From Zeus faber (lineage: Eukaryota > Chordata > Actinopteri > Zeiformes > Zeidae), in assembly GCA_960531495.1 (NCBI GenBank), contig OY482848.1, forward strand, positions 20,735,897 to 20,799,896: a DNA stretch of 64,000 nt, in the 5' to 3' direction. This document shows, in pieces, positions 24,446 to 33,822 of the stretch. The notes under the pieces were generated by a model. The model saw only the letters and a list, made by a program, of their open reading frames with translations, made no database searches and was not told where the DNA came from. Positions within the stretch are counted from its first letter, which is position 1, and each line of letters opens with the position of its first letter. The position numbers were made by a program, and so were the translations under genes.

Positions 24446-24879
24446 GAAGAAGAAGAAACAGTCTTTATTTGTCACACAACACAACACACTACAACACATG
24501 CTTGCACACACACACACATGCACATGCTTTGGATGGTGGCCCGTGAAATGGTTCCTCTGCATTTAACCCATCCTGGCCTGTCCTTGCTCCGGGGCCACAG
24601 CCAGGAGCAGTGGGCAGCATACGTGGACGCGCCCGGGGACCAGGTGATAAGTGTCCATCGCTGGTCAGATGATGATAAGTGCATATTTTTGAGGGGGGTC
24701 CTTACTAAAGTGAGGTGGAGGAAACCCCATGTGAGCACGGGGAGAACATGCAAACTCCACACAGAAAGGCTCCTATTTGGGAGATAACACGCCCGGAGCA
24801 CGGTGCCAACAGCGCCCCAGGCGGGAATCGAACCCAGGACCTTCTTGCTGTGAGGCAGCAGTGCAATGCACTGCGCCAC
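24446..24879 (-). mobile_element. V-SINE (tRNA-derived SINE) in L2 tail
   Basis: On the minus strand it begins GTGGCGCAGTGCATTGC, carries a tRNA B-box-like GGTTCGATTCCC, and then the conserved central domain with GTGTGGAGTTTGCATG and TTCTCCCCGTGC. It ends in a TG-rich tail and GTGACAAATAAAGAC with TTC repeats. This order fits the V-SINE superfamily (DANA/Mermaid-like). AAAAG at both borders is the target duplication, and the host L2 tail reads continuously when the SINE is removed. Confidence 0.88.
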
Positions 24880-24944
24880 AAAAGCGTCTGCTAAATGACT
24901 AAATGTAATAAATGTAATGTAATGAGTTCTTAGTTCATGTAATA

Positions 24945-25640
24945 CTTGCAAAAGTACCCAACCCAGGGATAAACAAAAGGATTTCTAAAAGTCCTTCAGC
25001 TCCTGCCAAAATCTTCTGAAGACTCTCAGGTTAACCAGGTCACCTGGTTCCATCCCCTGACTGGCTTTTCCTCGGGCTCTGGAACCCTGTGTTTCTCTTG
25101 TTGGTTAGTTGCCTGATATATTCTTTTAGTTCCATTTCCAATTGTTCCAGCAGTGGACCTTTGTAGGGTCTGCTCCTTGGTTTGCTGAGGGAACTGCTTC
25201 CACCCATCTGCTAAACCTGTCAATCTCCACCAGCATATATTTTTTCCCATTTCTTAATAATGTCTATGTAGTCCAAGACCAGATGTCTGAATGGTCCCTC
25301 AGGTGTGGGAATGTGTCCTAATGGGGTAGTTATTGTTTTTCTCAAGTTGCTTTTTGCACATCCACATTAATTTAGTTGATTATCAACCATTGTTTGCAAG
25401 TATGGTGACCAAAAACCTTGTTTTCAGATATTTCTCACTATTTTCCCCCTGTGCAATGGTCAAAACCATGCATTAGTGATAAGTAATCCTAACAACAGCG
25501 TTGGTGCCAACAACATCCCATCATGGATTCTCCATAATCCTGTGGGGAGGCACACAGCACCCCTCTTTATCCACATGTTTTGCTCATAACCTGGCTGAGC
25601 GATCAAGGTCATTGGGTTAATCTCGACTGCAGCTGCCACA
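24945..25640 (-). pseudogene. Endogenous retrovirus pol: integrase remnant
   Basis: Read on the minus strand from about 25600, the frames give VAAAVEINPMTLIAQPGYE, a zinc-binding-type CAKSNLRKTITTPLGHIP, then EGPFRHLVLDYIDI with a likely catalytic Asp. After a one-base shift comes KYMLVEIDRFSRWVEAVPS, the classic integrase core beta-strand run. A later piece (QATNQQEKHRVPEPEEKP) looks like the C-terminal domain linker. The middle of the core, with the second Asp and the Glu, is missing. Stops and shifts are frequent. It belongs with the env remnant at 21097-21649 on the same strand, with the L2 between them. Confidence 0.75.
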
Positions 25641-25671
25641 CCTTGTACTTTCTTTATATCCTTGTCTTTCC

Positions 25672-26019
25672 TTGTTAGCTCCTATGGGTGCCGTAGAGGT
25701 TAGTGTCTTGGATGAGATTAACAAGAAGCTGGACATGCTCGGTCCACTTCTCCGAGACATTACCGAGATCAAAGCCAGTCTTGATTTCCAGCACCGCACG
25801 GTCGGCGAGATGCATAAAGACAACGCGGATCTAAGCACCTTCCGCGAAGCATCTCACAGCGGAGATGGAAGTTGTAAAAAAATAAAAAATAAAATTATGA
25901 AAGAGACTATCCTGGATATTCAATTCACAAGTATGCGGGACAACCTCATATTTTCTGGAATTCCACAGGACAACACAGAGTCCCCAGAAAATGTGGTGAA
26001 AGACTTTCTCCGCACCTCT
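25672..26019 (+). pseudogene. L1/Tx1-type LINE ORF1 fragment
   Basis: The frame has a heptad-like N-terminal helix (VLDEINKKLDMLGPLLRDIT) followed by LDIQFTSMRDNLIFSGIPQD. The latter resembles the start of the RNA-binding domain of L1-type ORF1 proteins (MRDNL then FxGIP). The rest of the RNA-binding and C-terminal domains is lost. It lies about 240 bp upstream of ORF2 on the same strand, as expected for an L1-like element. Function by family: an RNA chaperone that coats the LINE transcript. Confidence 0.7.
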
Positions 26020-26431
26020 TATCACTCTCTCTCTATAATGTCTTTCACTTTATGTATGTCTAATCCGGCAATGTTCTGTGTGTACCTTTGTCTACTTGTC
26101 ATTTGTTTGTGAAGTTATGTATCCCTACAAACTTCCTACAATACTATGGCAGTGAAAAGGAATATAAAGGAGGAAACCCCAGACTTATCTATGGGAAAGC
26201 ATGGGAACGGTAGTGTAGCTATTGCCTGGGATGCACTGTGCCATCACCCCCTAACTTAGTTCAATGACAACCATTAAGTTTGTTTGTTGGAATGTGAGAG
26301 GCTTGGGCTCACCTGCTAAACGTAGCAAAATCCTAACTCACCCTACTAAGATGAACCCCAGCTTCTGTCTACTGCAAGAAACCCACCTCACTGCATCTGA
26401 TCACCTCAAACTCAAAGCTAAATGGGTTAAT

Positions 26432-26818
26432 GTGGCACAGTGGCGCAGTGCATGGCACTGCTGCCTCACACAGCAAGTCCTGGGTTCGATTCCTGCCTGG
26501 GGTGCTGTTGGCACTGTGCTCCGGGTGGGTTATCTCCCAAATAGGAGCCTTTCTGTGTGGAGTTTGCATGTTCTCCCCGTGCTCACATGGGGTTTCCTCC
26601 ACCTAACGTCAGTAAGGACCCCCACCAAAAACAAGCACACATGATCGTCTGACCAGTGATGGACACTCGTTACCAGGTCCCCGGGCGCATCGACGAATGC
26701 TGCCCACTGCCCCTGGCTGCCCCCCCGGCTGAAGGACAAGCCAGGATGGGTTAAATGCAGAGGCCTCATTTCACTTTCCAAAGCGTGCATGTGTTGTAAT
26801 GGTGTGTGTTGTGTGATA
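26432..26818 (+). mobile_element. V-SINE inserted in L1 endonuclease
   Basis: Starts GCACAGTGGCGCAGTG, with B-box-like GGGTTCGATTCC (about 26482) and the V central domain GTGTGGAGTTTGCATG then TTCTCCCCGTGCTCAC. It is closely similar to the minus-strand copy at 24446-24879. It lacks the final ACAAATAAAG tail of that copy. A few codons of the host ORF2 appear lost at the insertion point. The promoter-like boxes are those of the ancestral tRNA; this is not a tRNA gene. Confidence 0.88.
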
Positions 26819-27068
26819 ATTAGGTGTATCGATATTGATCAATAAAAGTATCCCATATCAAAATAAAACCACAATATCGGACCCAGAAGGGCGTTTCATA
26901 ATGATTAATGGGATTTTAGGTAACATCAAATTAACCATAGCTAATATTTATGGCCCCAATGAGGATGACCCAAATTTCTTTCACAATATATTTTCAAAAC
27001 TTTTAGAATTTTCTGAATCAATTATCAGATTGGGAGGAGACTTCAACACAGTACTGGATCCAAATTTA

Positions 27069-27436
27069 TTCAAGATTCAAGATTTTTATTTGTCACATAC
27101 ATATACATACTTCCATACATATATGCAGTGAAATGTAATATTGTAAGGAGTGTAACAATGGTCCAGAGTTTGTTGTTGTAGTTGTTGTTGCGAGTGTTCC
27201 CATGTAGGATTTCCGCCGGCCACTCTGCTCCCACGGATAAAAAGTCCCAAAGTTGTTCGTTTAGGGAAATTTTTATATCCATGAGTGCATCGCGGTCGTA
27301 TGAGTTAATTGTTCATGTTTTTCTGGCGAACATTGTGATAAAAAAAGGAAAAAAATACTAAAGAGTAAGAAAGTAACCGGAGCGCCGGCGCAGGCGACCG
27401 CTAGGGGCGGCGCCACTATCGCCTTCCACGCCTTCC
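27069..27436 (-). mobile_element. Short non-autonomous Rex1-like LINE derivative
   Basis: On the minus strand the 5' part (GGAGCGCCGGCGCAGGCG-type start, then SLNEQLWDFLS coding-like sequence) matches the first 200 bp of the LINE at 43892-46240. The last 80 bp (TGCAGTGAAATGTAAT-type sequence complement, ending in TTGAATCTTGAA) matches that LINE's 3' end. The whole interior is missing. It is precisely inserted in L1 ORF2, with ATTTA at both borders (27064-27068 and 27437-27441). Confidence 0.85.
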
Positions 27437-28067
27437 ATTTAGATCGTTTTCAAACCAGAAATATTCCCAAATCCTGGCGTTCCTCGAACACAATAAAACA
27501 ATATATGAGTGATCTTGCTCTTGGGGATTGTTGGCAATCAAATAACCCATATTCTAGAGAATTCACATATTATTCACCACCCGACCAAAGTTTCTCTAGA
27601 ATCTGCCTTTTCTTGACAAGTAACTCCGCACTGTCCAAAATCACTAATCCAGAAATCCACCCTATTGTAATTTCCGATCATGGGCCGATTTGTTTCAACC
27701 TGATAAATCAAACAAACCGGAACCCTCCCGGCAGGTGGCGGTTTAACACCTCACTTTTGACAGATAAAGAATTTAACCATTTCTTTTCAAGAGAATGGAC
27801 TTCCTCCATTGAACTGAATGACTTCCCATAAATATCACCATCCTTACTTTGGGAAACAGCTAAGGCAGTTCTAAGAGGTTGTATTATTTAATTCTCCACT
27901 CACAAGAAAAAGAAAGGACAAGAATGCCAAAATAAACTCGAACAGCAACTAAAGGAGTTGCACTCCTTGAAACTATCATCCATCAAAAGACACAATTCCT
28001 TATGCAACGAACAAGAGCAAATTATTTTGAATTCAATGACAAATCAGGTCAATTTCTTGCCAATCAA

Positions 28068-28299
28068 TTGAAACGTGATAGAGAAAAATCACTTATTACA
28101 GCCATCAAAGATTCACAGGGTAAAATAACATACTCTCCGCAAGATATCAATAACATATTTAGAGACTTTTATAGTACCCTATATTGAAACGTGATAGAGA
28201 AAAATCACTTATTACAGCCATCAAAGATTCACAGGGTAAAATAACATACTCTCCGCAAGATATCAATAACATATTTAGAGACTTTTATAGTACCCTATA
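28068..28299 (+). repeat. Exact 116-bp tandem duplication
   Basis: The two copies (28068-28183 and 28184-28299) are identical as far as I can read. 116 is not a multiple of three, so it breaks the L1 ORF2 reading frame at the join (TGA near 28187). Because the surrounding element is decayed, identity implies a very recent event or an assembly error. Confidence 0.92.
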
Positions 28300-30120
28300 T
28301 CACTGGGATAATGAATCGAATATATCAAACATTCACTCATTCCTTTATGATATCCACCTTCCTAAACTTTCGACGGAGCAGGCTACCACCTTAGATCAAC
28401 CACTTACTCTTGAAGAACTCAGGAAAGCGCTCTTCTCTATGCCCAACAATAAATCACCTGGATCAGATGGCTACCCAGTGGAATTGTATAAACACTTCTG
28501 GCCACTTATCTTCCCATTATCCATCAGAATGGTTACAGAGGTCAAGTCAACCTCCACAATGGCTCCGCACATGAACACTGCTCTCATTATGGTTTTGCTC
28601 AAACCCAAAAAGGACCCAACCCTCACCGCCAGTTACAGACCCATAAGCCTTATTAATTGCGACCTTAAGATTATAAGTAAAACACTAACCAACAGAATTG
28701 AAAAAGTAATTCCATTTATAATTCACCCAGATCAAACAGGCTTTTTCAAAGGCAGACACTCATCCAGCAATATGCGTTGTTTATTCAGTCTGATGAGCAT
28801 ATCTAAAAGGAACAACTTAAATACTAGTATTGCCTCTTTGGATGCCGAAAAAGCATTTAATAGAGTTAATTGGACATATCTCTTTTCAATCCTCAACAAA
28901 TTTGGCTTTGGAGAGTCCTCATTCAATGGATCACAATCCTCTACAACTCTCCATCTGCTTCTGTCATCACCAATGGTTACACTTCACAGCATTTCACTCT
29001 ACAACACGGCACAAGACAAGGATGTCCGCTCTCACCCTTACTATTCGCCATCTTTATTGAACCCCTCGTGGCGGCTATCCGTCAAAACAGTAATATTGTA
29101 GGCATACAAACAGGAAACTCTGTTCCCAAAATCAGTTTGTATGCAGACGATATCCTGTTGTACATACGGAACCCAATATCATCCCTACCGGAGGTGTTCA
29201 ATCTTATATCTAAATTCTCAGCTATCTCAGACTTTTTAATAAATTGGACTAAAAGCACAGTCTTACCACTCATTGGGGGGGACTGTAATGCGACAACCCA
29301 GAAACTTCACTTAACAACAGGCAATATTAGATACCTTGGTTTTGATATCTCCCCCAATCTATCAGATTTGTTTACCCTTAACTTCACTCCATTGCTCAAA
29401 TCCATTGAAGAAGACCTCAAACGATGGAACAACCAACCCATCTTACTAATTGGTAGGATATCAGCAGTGAAAATGAATATACTTCCAAAAATAAAATATA
29501 TATTTTTAATGACCCCAGTGCAACCAACAGTACATTGGTTTAATACTCTCCACTCAATAGTCAACAAATTTTATTGGAAATACAAGAAACCGAGAATTAA
29601 ACTCGCAACACTACAGAAAAACAAAGACTGTGGAGGCCTAGCAGCCCCAAACTTTAGATACTACTATCTAGCAAACCATCTTCAATTTATAATTAAATGG
29701 TTACAACCGGAGCAACAATTGGGCCATGGATGGCAAGACATTGAACAACCAGAATGTCAGCATTTATCAATATCTGATCCCCCATTCCTTACTGAATCTA
29801 TAAAGAAACATAATTGCTTTAAAACCCATTCATTAAAATTAACTCTGTCAGCCTGGTGGAAATTCAACAAACTCAGTAGTTACTCTATCTCCAAACAAAT
29901 TCACTCAAATTTGACATTTTCTGTTTAAAATCCAACCAATAATCCTCAGGTCTTCTAAACAACAAGGAATTATTCATCTGAATCACATTTTTGAAGACAA
30001 TTAACTTATATCTTTCCCAACCCAAATCTAAAGGTATAATATAAAACACAGTTTCCTGCAAATCCTTCAACTGCAGCAGACTCTAAAAGTTAAAATCAAA
30101 TTAACGAACAATATCTGACA

Positions 30121-30327
30121 ACCACCTGAACATCTTACTACTATACTGTAGGTAATTAGGGTGGGCCGCACGCCTCGTGGGCCGCCCGCCCCGTGGGCGG
30201 TTTAGTGGGGCTTGCGTAATGGTCGGGCCCAGGGCGGGGTTTGTGTGGCCACTGCCCGGCTGACTGTGCCCCTGCATTGATCTGAGGGGGTTGACTTGAT
30301 GTTGTCTGCTGTTGTTGCTGTCTGTTG
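30121..30327. other. GC-rich stretch after L1 ORF2
   Basis: GC-rich words such as GTGGGCCGCCCGCCCCG (about 30150-30270) follow the end of L1 ORF2, probably its 3' UTR. The 3' UTR of the other L1 at 35310-35700 is also GC-rich, but I did not find a direct match. No gene. Confidence 0.45.
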
Positions 30328-30480
30328 TCAATCCTGATGCAGTTCCAGCTGTTTCCTCTTAATGAGCGTTGCCATCATGCCTGGAGAACTTTTTGACCTC
30401 TGCAGGCTGAGCAGAGGCTGAGACAGTTAGAGAGCAGTCTGAACCCCCACACAGCTTTTCCTTCTGCTTCATTTGGATAC
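30328..30480 (+). repeat. Array-flanking repeat, copy 1
   Basis: Shares AATCCTGATG, GACCTCTGCAGGCT and CTTCTGCTTCATTTG, in order, with 31568-31735. The two copies precede the two halves of the alternating inverted-repeat array, suggesting a larger repeat of about 1.24 kb. Confidence 0.65.
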
Positions 30481-30720
30481 ACAGCATATTGTCACCAATC
30501 TGCCCAACTTTGCCAGGAGCTGCGCAACTACTCAATCGTCACACCATCCTCACTTTGACTCTTCCAAATAAACCCAATTTTTTTTTAGATTTCATGGAGG
30601 TGATTTGGTCATGCAGCCTTGTTCTAGGCCCTGCCCACTCTGCATGTGAAAAATTAGGGGTCTCTTGGACCTTCTTTTGAGAAAATGTACATTTGAAAGT
30701 TTTCAAGGATGGGAAAATAT

Positions 30721-31500
30721 TTTCCATTTGCAATTGTCCATTTGGAAAACCTGACCACTCCATGCAAATGTATGCTAAATGCCATTTCCTATTATTTTGA
30801 CAATTGGCATTCTTCAGAATGGGGTGGTCAAATGGGCAATTGCAAATGGAAAACATGTTCCCCTCTGTCACTGGCATTTGGGATTTTTTTTTGCCATTTT
30901 CAATTGTCAATTTGAGAACCCAGACCACCCCATTCAAAGGTATGCCAAATGTCAGATCTTAGTCATTCCCTAATATTCTGACATTTGGAATTGTTTTGAA
31001 TGGGGTGGTTAGGTTCCCAAATGGACAATTGCAAATTAAAGCATAAATGTTCCCATTTGTCAGAAAGGGACTTCCTGATACTTCATGCTTTCACCTGGTG
31101 CTCCAGGTACACTGAAACATGTAAATCCTGAACGTGCCATTCAAACGTATGCTTTATATGAAAATATGAGGTTCAATCCCTTGCATTCAAACCCTAACCC
31201 AAACATCAAATTTGACACAAAGGACACTTGGCGACCTTCTGAACTTTGAGCTTGTTTTTGGGAGTCTTAACATGCATCCAGAAACACCAAGATCATTTAA
31301 ACTCTTCACTGCAACACCAATATTCATTTGGAAAAGGTTGCAGCTTTCTAGCTCTAGCATAAAGGGTCAAAATCCAGTGAAATTAAATGAGATCTTCTGA
31401 TCTTTCAAAGTTTCCCTTTGTGTCGATTCGGGAATATTCTTAACATTCCGACATTTAGCACACATTTGAATGGGGTGGTGAGTGTTCCCATTGTCAATAG
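30721..31500. repeat. Alternating inverted-repeat array, cluster 2a
   Basis: Reverse arms at about 30723, 30893 and 31122 (partial). Forward arms at about 30798, 30979 and 31448. The forward arm is a TGACATTTGGCATAC-like block, then TTTGAATGGGGTGGTC, then GTTCCCAAATGGGCAATTG. The reverse arm is its complement. Arms strictly alternate in orientation, with a full period of about 170 bp. Confidence 0.85.
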
Positions 31501-31567
31501 ACAAAAACCAAACCTGATGTTGTCCTATAAATGTTAAATTTAAATATGTTCCATAATAGAGGCTCCT

Positions 31568-31735
31568 CTTGAATCCTGATGTGGTTCCAACTGTTTACAA
31601 GTGTGACAGAGCCCACCTGGCCTTTAAATGAGTGGTGCTTTCATATCTGCTGTCCCTTTAACCTCTGCAGGCTCAGCCAATCAGGAGCCCTGAACTGCCC
31701 CTGTAGAATCCCTTGTGTTTCTTTCTGCTTCATTT
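31568..31735 (+). repeat. Array-flanking repeat, copy 2
   Basis: The diverged partner of 30328-30480, in the same orientation, preceding the second half of the inverted-repeat array. Confidence 0.65.
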
Positions 31736-31877
31736 GTGTTGTGTTGTGTTTCTCTTTTCCTCACTTTCTTTGCCTGTAAATTGAGTACAATTAGTCAGTA
31801 TAGAAATAAATGCAATCTCATCCTGTGCATTCCTCCATATTTATAGTAATGCAAATGTAATAATATATATATACAGA

Positions 31878-31878
<1 letters not shown>

Positions 31879-31960
<82 letters not shown>
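31879..31960. repeat. (GT)n microsatellite
   Basis: About 41 pure GT units preceded by a TA run. Confidence 0.95.
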
Positions 31961-31963
<3 letters not shown>

Positions 31964-32082
31964 TTGGACTTTAAATTATGTCTAAAGGTCAAGCACTGAC
32001 CACATCCGGTCTGTGTGTGTGTATTTGGACTTTAAATGATGTCTAAAGGTCATGTACTGATCACATCCAGTCTGTGTGCATG
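31961..32082 (+). repeat. 61-bp tandem duplication
   Basis: Two copies beginning TATTTGGACTTTAAAT (31961 and 32022), about 90% identical, each ending in GTCTGTGTG-type sequence. Together with the adjacent GT run this looks like local slippage. Confidence 0.85.
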
Positions 32083-32219
32083 TGTGCATGTGTGTGTGTG
32101 TGTGGGGGGGGGTATAATTAAAGTGAAGTGTATTTATTTGTTTAATTGCCAATATTTTTTTATTTTAATATTATCATATTTATTTACATTTTGTCAGCCA
32201 CTTCAGTATTGGGCAGAAG

Positions 32220-32710
32220 TGTTCCAATTTGTCAGAAAGGGACTTTGTGGTCCACATACACTGACACATGGAAAGCCTGACTGCCCCATTGAAACGTATG
32301 CCAAATGTCAGAATATTAAGCAATGACATTTAGCATTCATTTGAATGGAGAGGTCAGGGTTTGCATGTGTCAGGTTACGTCCCATTCCGACAAATGGGAA
32401 CATCTCTTCGATTTCCAGTTTTCCATATGAGAACCTACCACATACAAAAGAATGCCAAATGTCAAAATATTAGCTGACGATATTTGGCATACATTTAAAT
32501 GGGGTGGTCAGGGTTCCCAAATGGGCAATAGCAAATGGCGAACATGTTCCTCTTTGTCACTGAAATTTGGAAACAATTCTTCCATTTCCAGTTGTCCATT
32601 TGGGAACTCTAACCAGGCCACTTAAAGAAATTTCCAAATGTAAGATCTGTCATTCACCAATATTTTGACATTTGGCATACTTTTGAAAGGGGTGGTCAAT
32701 GTTTCCAAAT
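32220..32710. repeat. Alternating inverted-repeat array, cluster 2b
   Basis: Reverse arms at about 32270, 32408 and 32583. Forward arms at about 32326, 32479 and 32666. The clearest forward arm is ATATTTGGCATACATTT then AAATGGGGTGGTCAGGG then TTCCCAAATGGGCAATAG at 32479-32540. Preceded by the linking block GTCAGAAAGGGACTTTG then TGACACATGGAAAG, as in cluster 1. Confidence 0.85.
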
Positions 32711-32882
32711 GTTTTAAGTATGCCATACTTTCAGACCTGTGTGAATCAAATAGGAATGTTTTTATTTGTTTTTTACTTCAGACATGACTTTGCCAAAGAG
32801 CAAAAACTGCTGCCCTGTGTGCCTCAAGGTGAATTTGGCCATGTCCAATCACCTTCGACGGTCACACAGGGTATTGAATGCA

Positions 32883-33282
32883 AAATTAGTAGTTTGCCAA
32901 ATTGCTGATAACATTTTTGAAAACTTTGTAGTTGGATAAATTACTGATAATATTTTCAACAGCTTTGTAATTAACTAAAATTGCTAATAAAACTTTTTAA
33001 AGCTTTTGTAATATACCAGATGGCTGGTTTTTGAAGGCTTTGTGATTTATTAAAAAATGATGATAAGGTTTTTAAAAGCTTTTGTGGTATATGCTGATAT
33101 TTTCAGTAGCCTTGTGGTTTATTGCTGATATTTTTTGAAAAGCTCTATAGTTTGCTGCTGATATTTTCGGAAGCCTTGTGGTTTATTGCTGATCATTTCA
33201 GAAGTGTTGTGGTTCATTGCTGATATATTTATCAAATTTCTGTAGTTTACTGCGGATATTCTTGAAAAGCCCTGTGATTTAA
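32883..33282 (+). repeat. Degenerate 31-39-bp minisatellite
   Basis: About 11 diverged units of the type GCCTTGTGGTTTATTGCTG then ATATTTTCGGAA. The last five units (33109-33270) are 31-33 bp long. The array ends directly at the retroviral leader-like stem-loops, so it may be part of a decayed LTR or a separate satellite. Confidence 0.75.
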
Positions 33283-33822
33283 GGTGTACTTCTGAGATAC
33301 CGCCTCTAATAGAGAGGGACTGCTTGGTCAGAAGTGCATTTTTATTCTGAGATACCGCCTCTAATAGAGAGGGACTGCTTAGTCAGACGATCACTGAAGT
33401 CTATGATACCGCCTTAAGGAGAGAAGTCTCTTAAGGGTCTGCTTGGATAGACTGATAGGTTCTGCGATACTGCCTCAAGAAAGTGCACTTCAAGAGGGTC
33501 TGCTTGTGCAGAACCGAACTCTGCAGATAAAACTTAGCAAGAAAAAGCTTGCTAAGTACTGAACGGGTGGAGTATGAAATAATAGAAACTGTATTTAGCT
33601 GCTGAAAGAAAGAGAGTGAGGAAAAAAAAGAAGAGGCCTCGAGCAGAGAACAGAGAAAACCAGAAGGAGGGAGTTTCCCTGTGACTCTGTGTCTGTGTGT
33701 GTGTGATGGGGGGGGGGGGGGGGCAACTCTCTCTGTGTGTTTAAGTGGTTGTGTGTGGCAGCTGCAAAGCTGGTTGTGAAATTGTGTTATAAAACAACTG
33801 TGGAGGAACATATCATGTAACA
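33283..33822 (+). other. Retroviral leader-like region with stem-loop array
   Basis: Lies directly upstream of the gag-like frames and matches a 5' untranslated leader by position. It holds four related stem-loops (33286-33338, 33346-33387, 33398-33453 and 33458-33515) and a fifth simple hairpin (33532-33557). Each of the four has an outer stem, an internal loop with GATACYG on the left and GWCTGCTT on the right, and an apical stem starting CC and ending GG. No primer-binding site or LTR end is recognised upstream. A poly-G run is at 33708-33723. Confidence 0.75.
33532..33557 (+). other. Perfect 10-bp hairpin
   Basis: ACTTAGCAAG and its exact complement flank a six-base AAAAAG loop. It follows the four structured stem-loops in the leader-like region. 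Confidence 0.9.

Larger units (their letters stand above)
21660..24931 (+). mobile_element. L2-type LINE (internally deleted)
   Basis: An almost full-length L2-clade LINE. It has an endonuclease, then RT, then a C-terminal region, and a 3' tail GTAAGTCGCTTTGGATAAAAG / CGTCTGCTAAATGAC ending in TGTAATG repeats. The tail is interrupted by a V-SINE (24446-24879), with AAAAG duplicated at both borders. The element lies between integrase and env remnants of a minus-strand ERV, so it inserted into that provirus. The 5' boundary is approximate. Confidence 0.88.
26264..30120 (+). pseudogene. L1/Tx1-type LINE ORF2, disrupted by insertions
   Basis: Starts MTTIKFVCWNVRGLGSP, the first strand of an APE endonuclease, with LLQETHLT soon after. 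The V-SINE interrupts it at 26432-26818. The endonuclease resumes at GVSILINKS and reaches RLGGDFNTVLDPNL, interrupted again at 27069-27436. After this insertion the frame resumes exactly at DRFQ. VISDHGPICF (SDH motif) lies near 27675. The RT follows: NKSPGSDGYPVELYKHFWP, SYRPISLINCDLKIISK, DQTGFFKGRHSSSNM, SLDAEKAFNRVNW, and after a frameshift near 28915 HGTRQGCPLSPLLFAIFIEP and LYADDILLY, so the catalytic YADD is intact. The tail to about 30120 is broken. An exact 116-bp duplication (28068-28299) also breaks the frame. It cannot make one protein. Confidence 0.9.

Noticed and set aside
24446..24560. tRNA or snRNA gene on the minus strand
   Set aside because: Same SINE family. The tail is a LINE-type 3' end, not a gene terminator.
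26432..26520. tRNA gene
   Set aside because: The A- and B-box-like words belong to the tRNA-derived head of a SINE; no cloverleaf-complete tRNA is seen.
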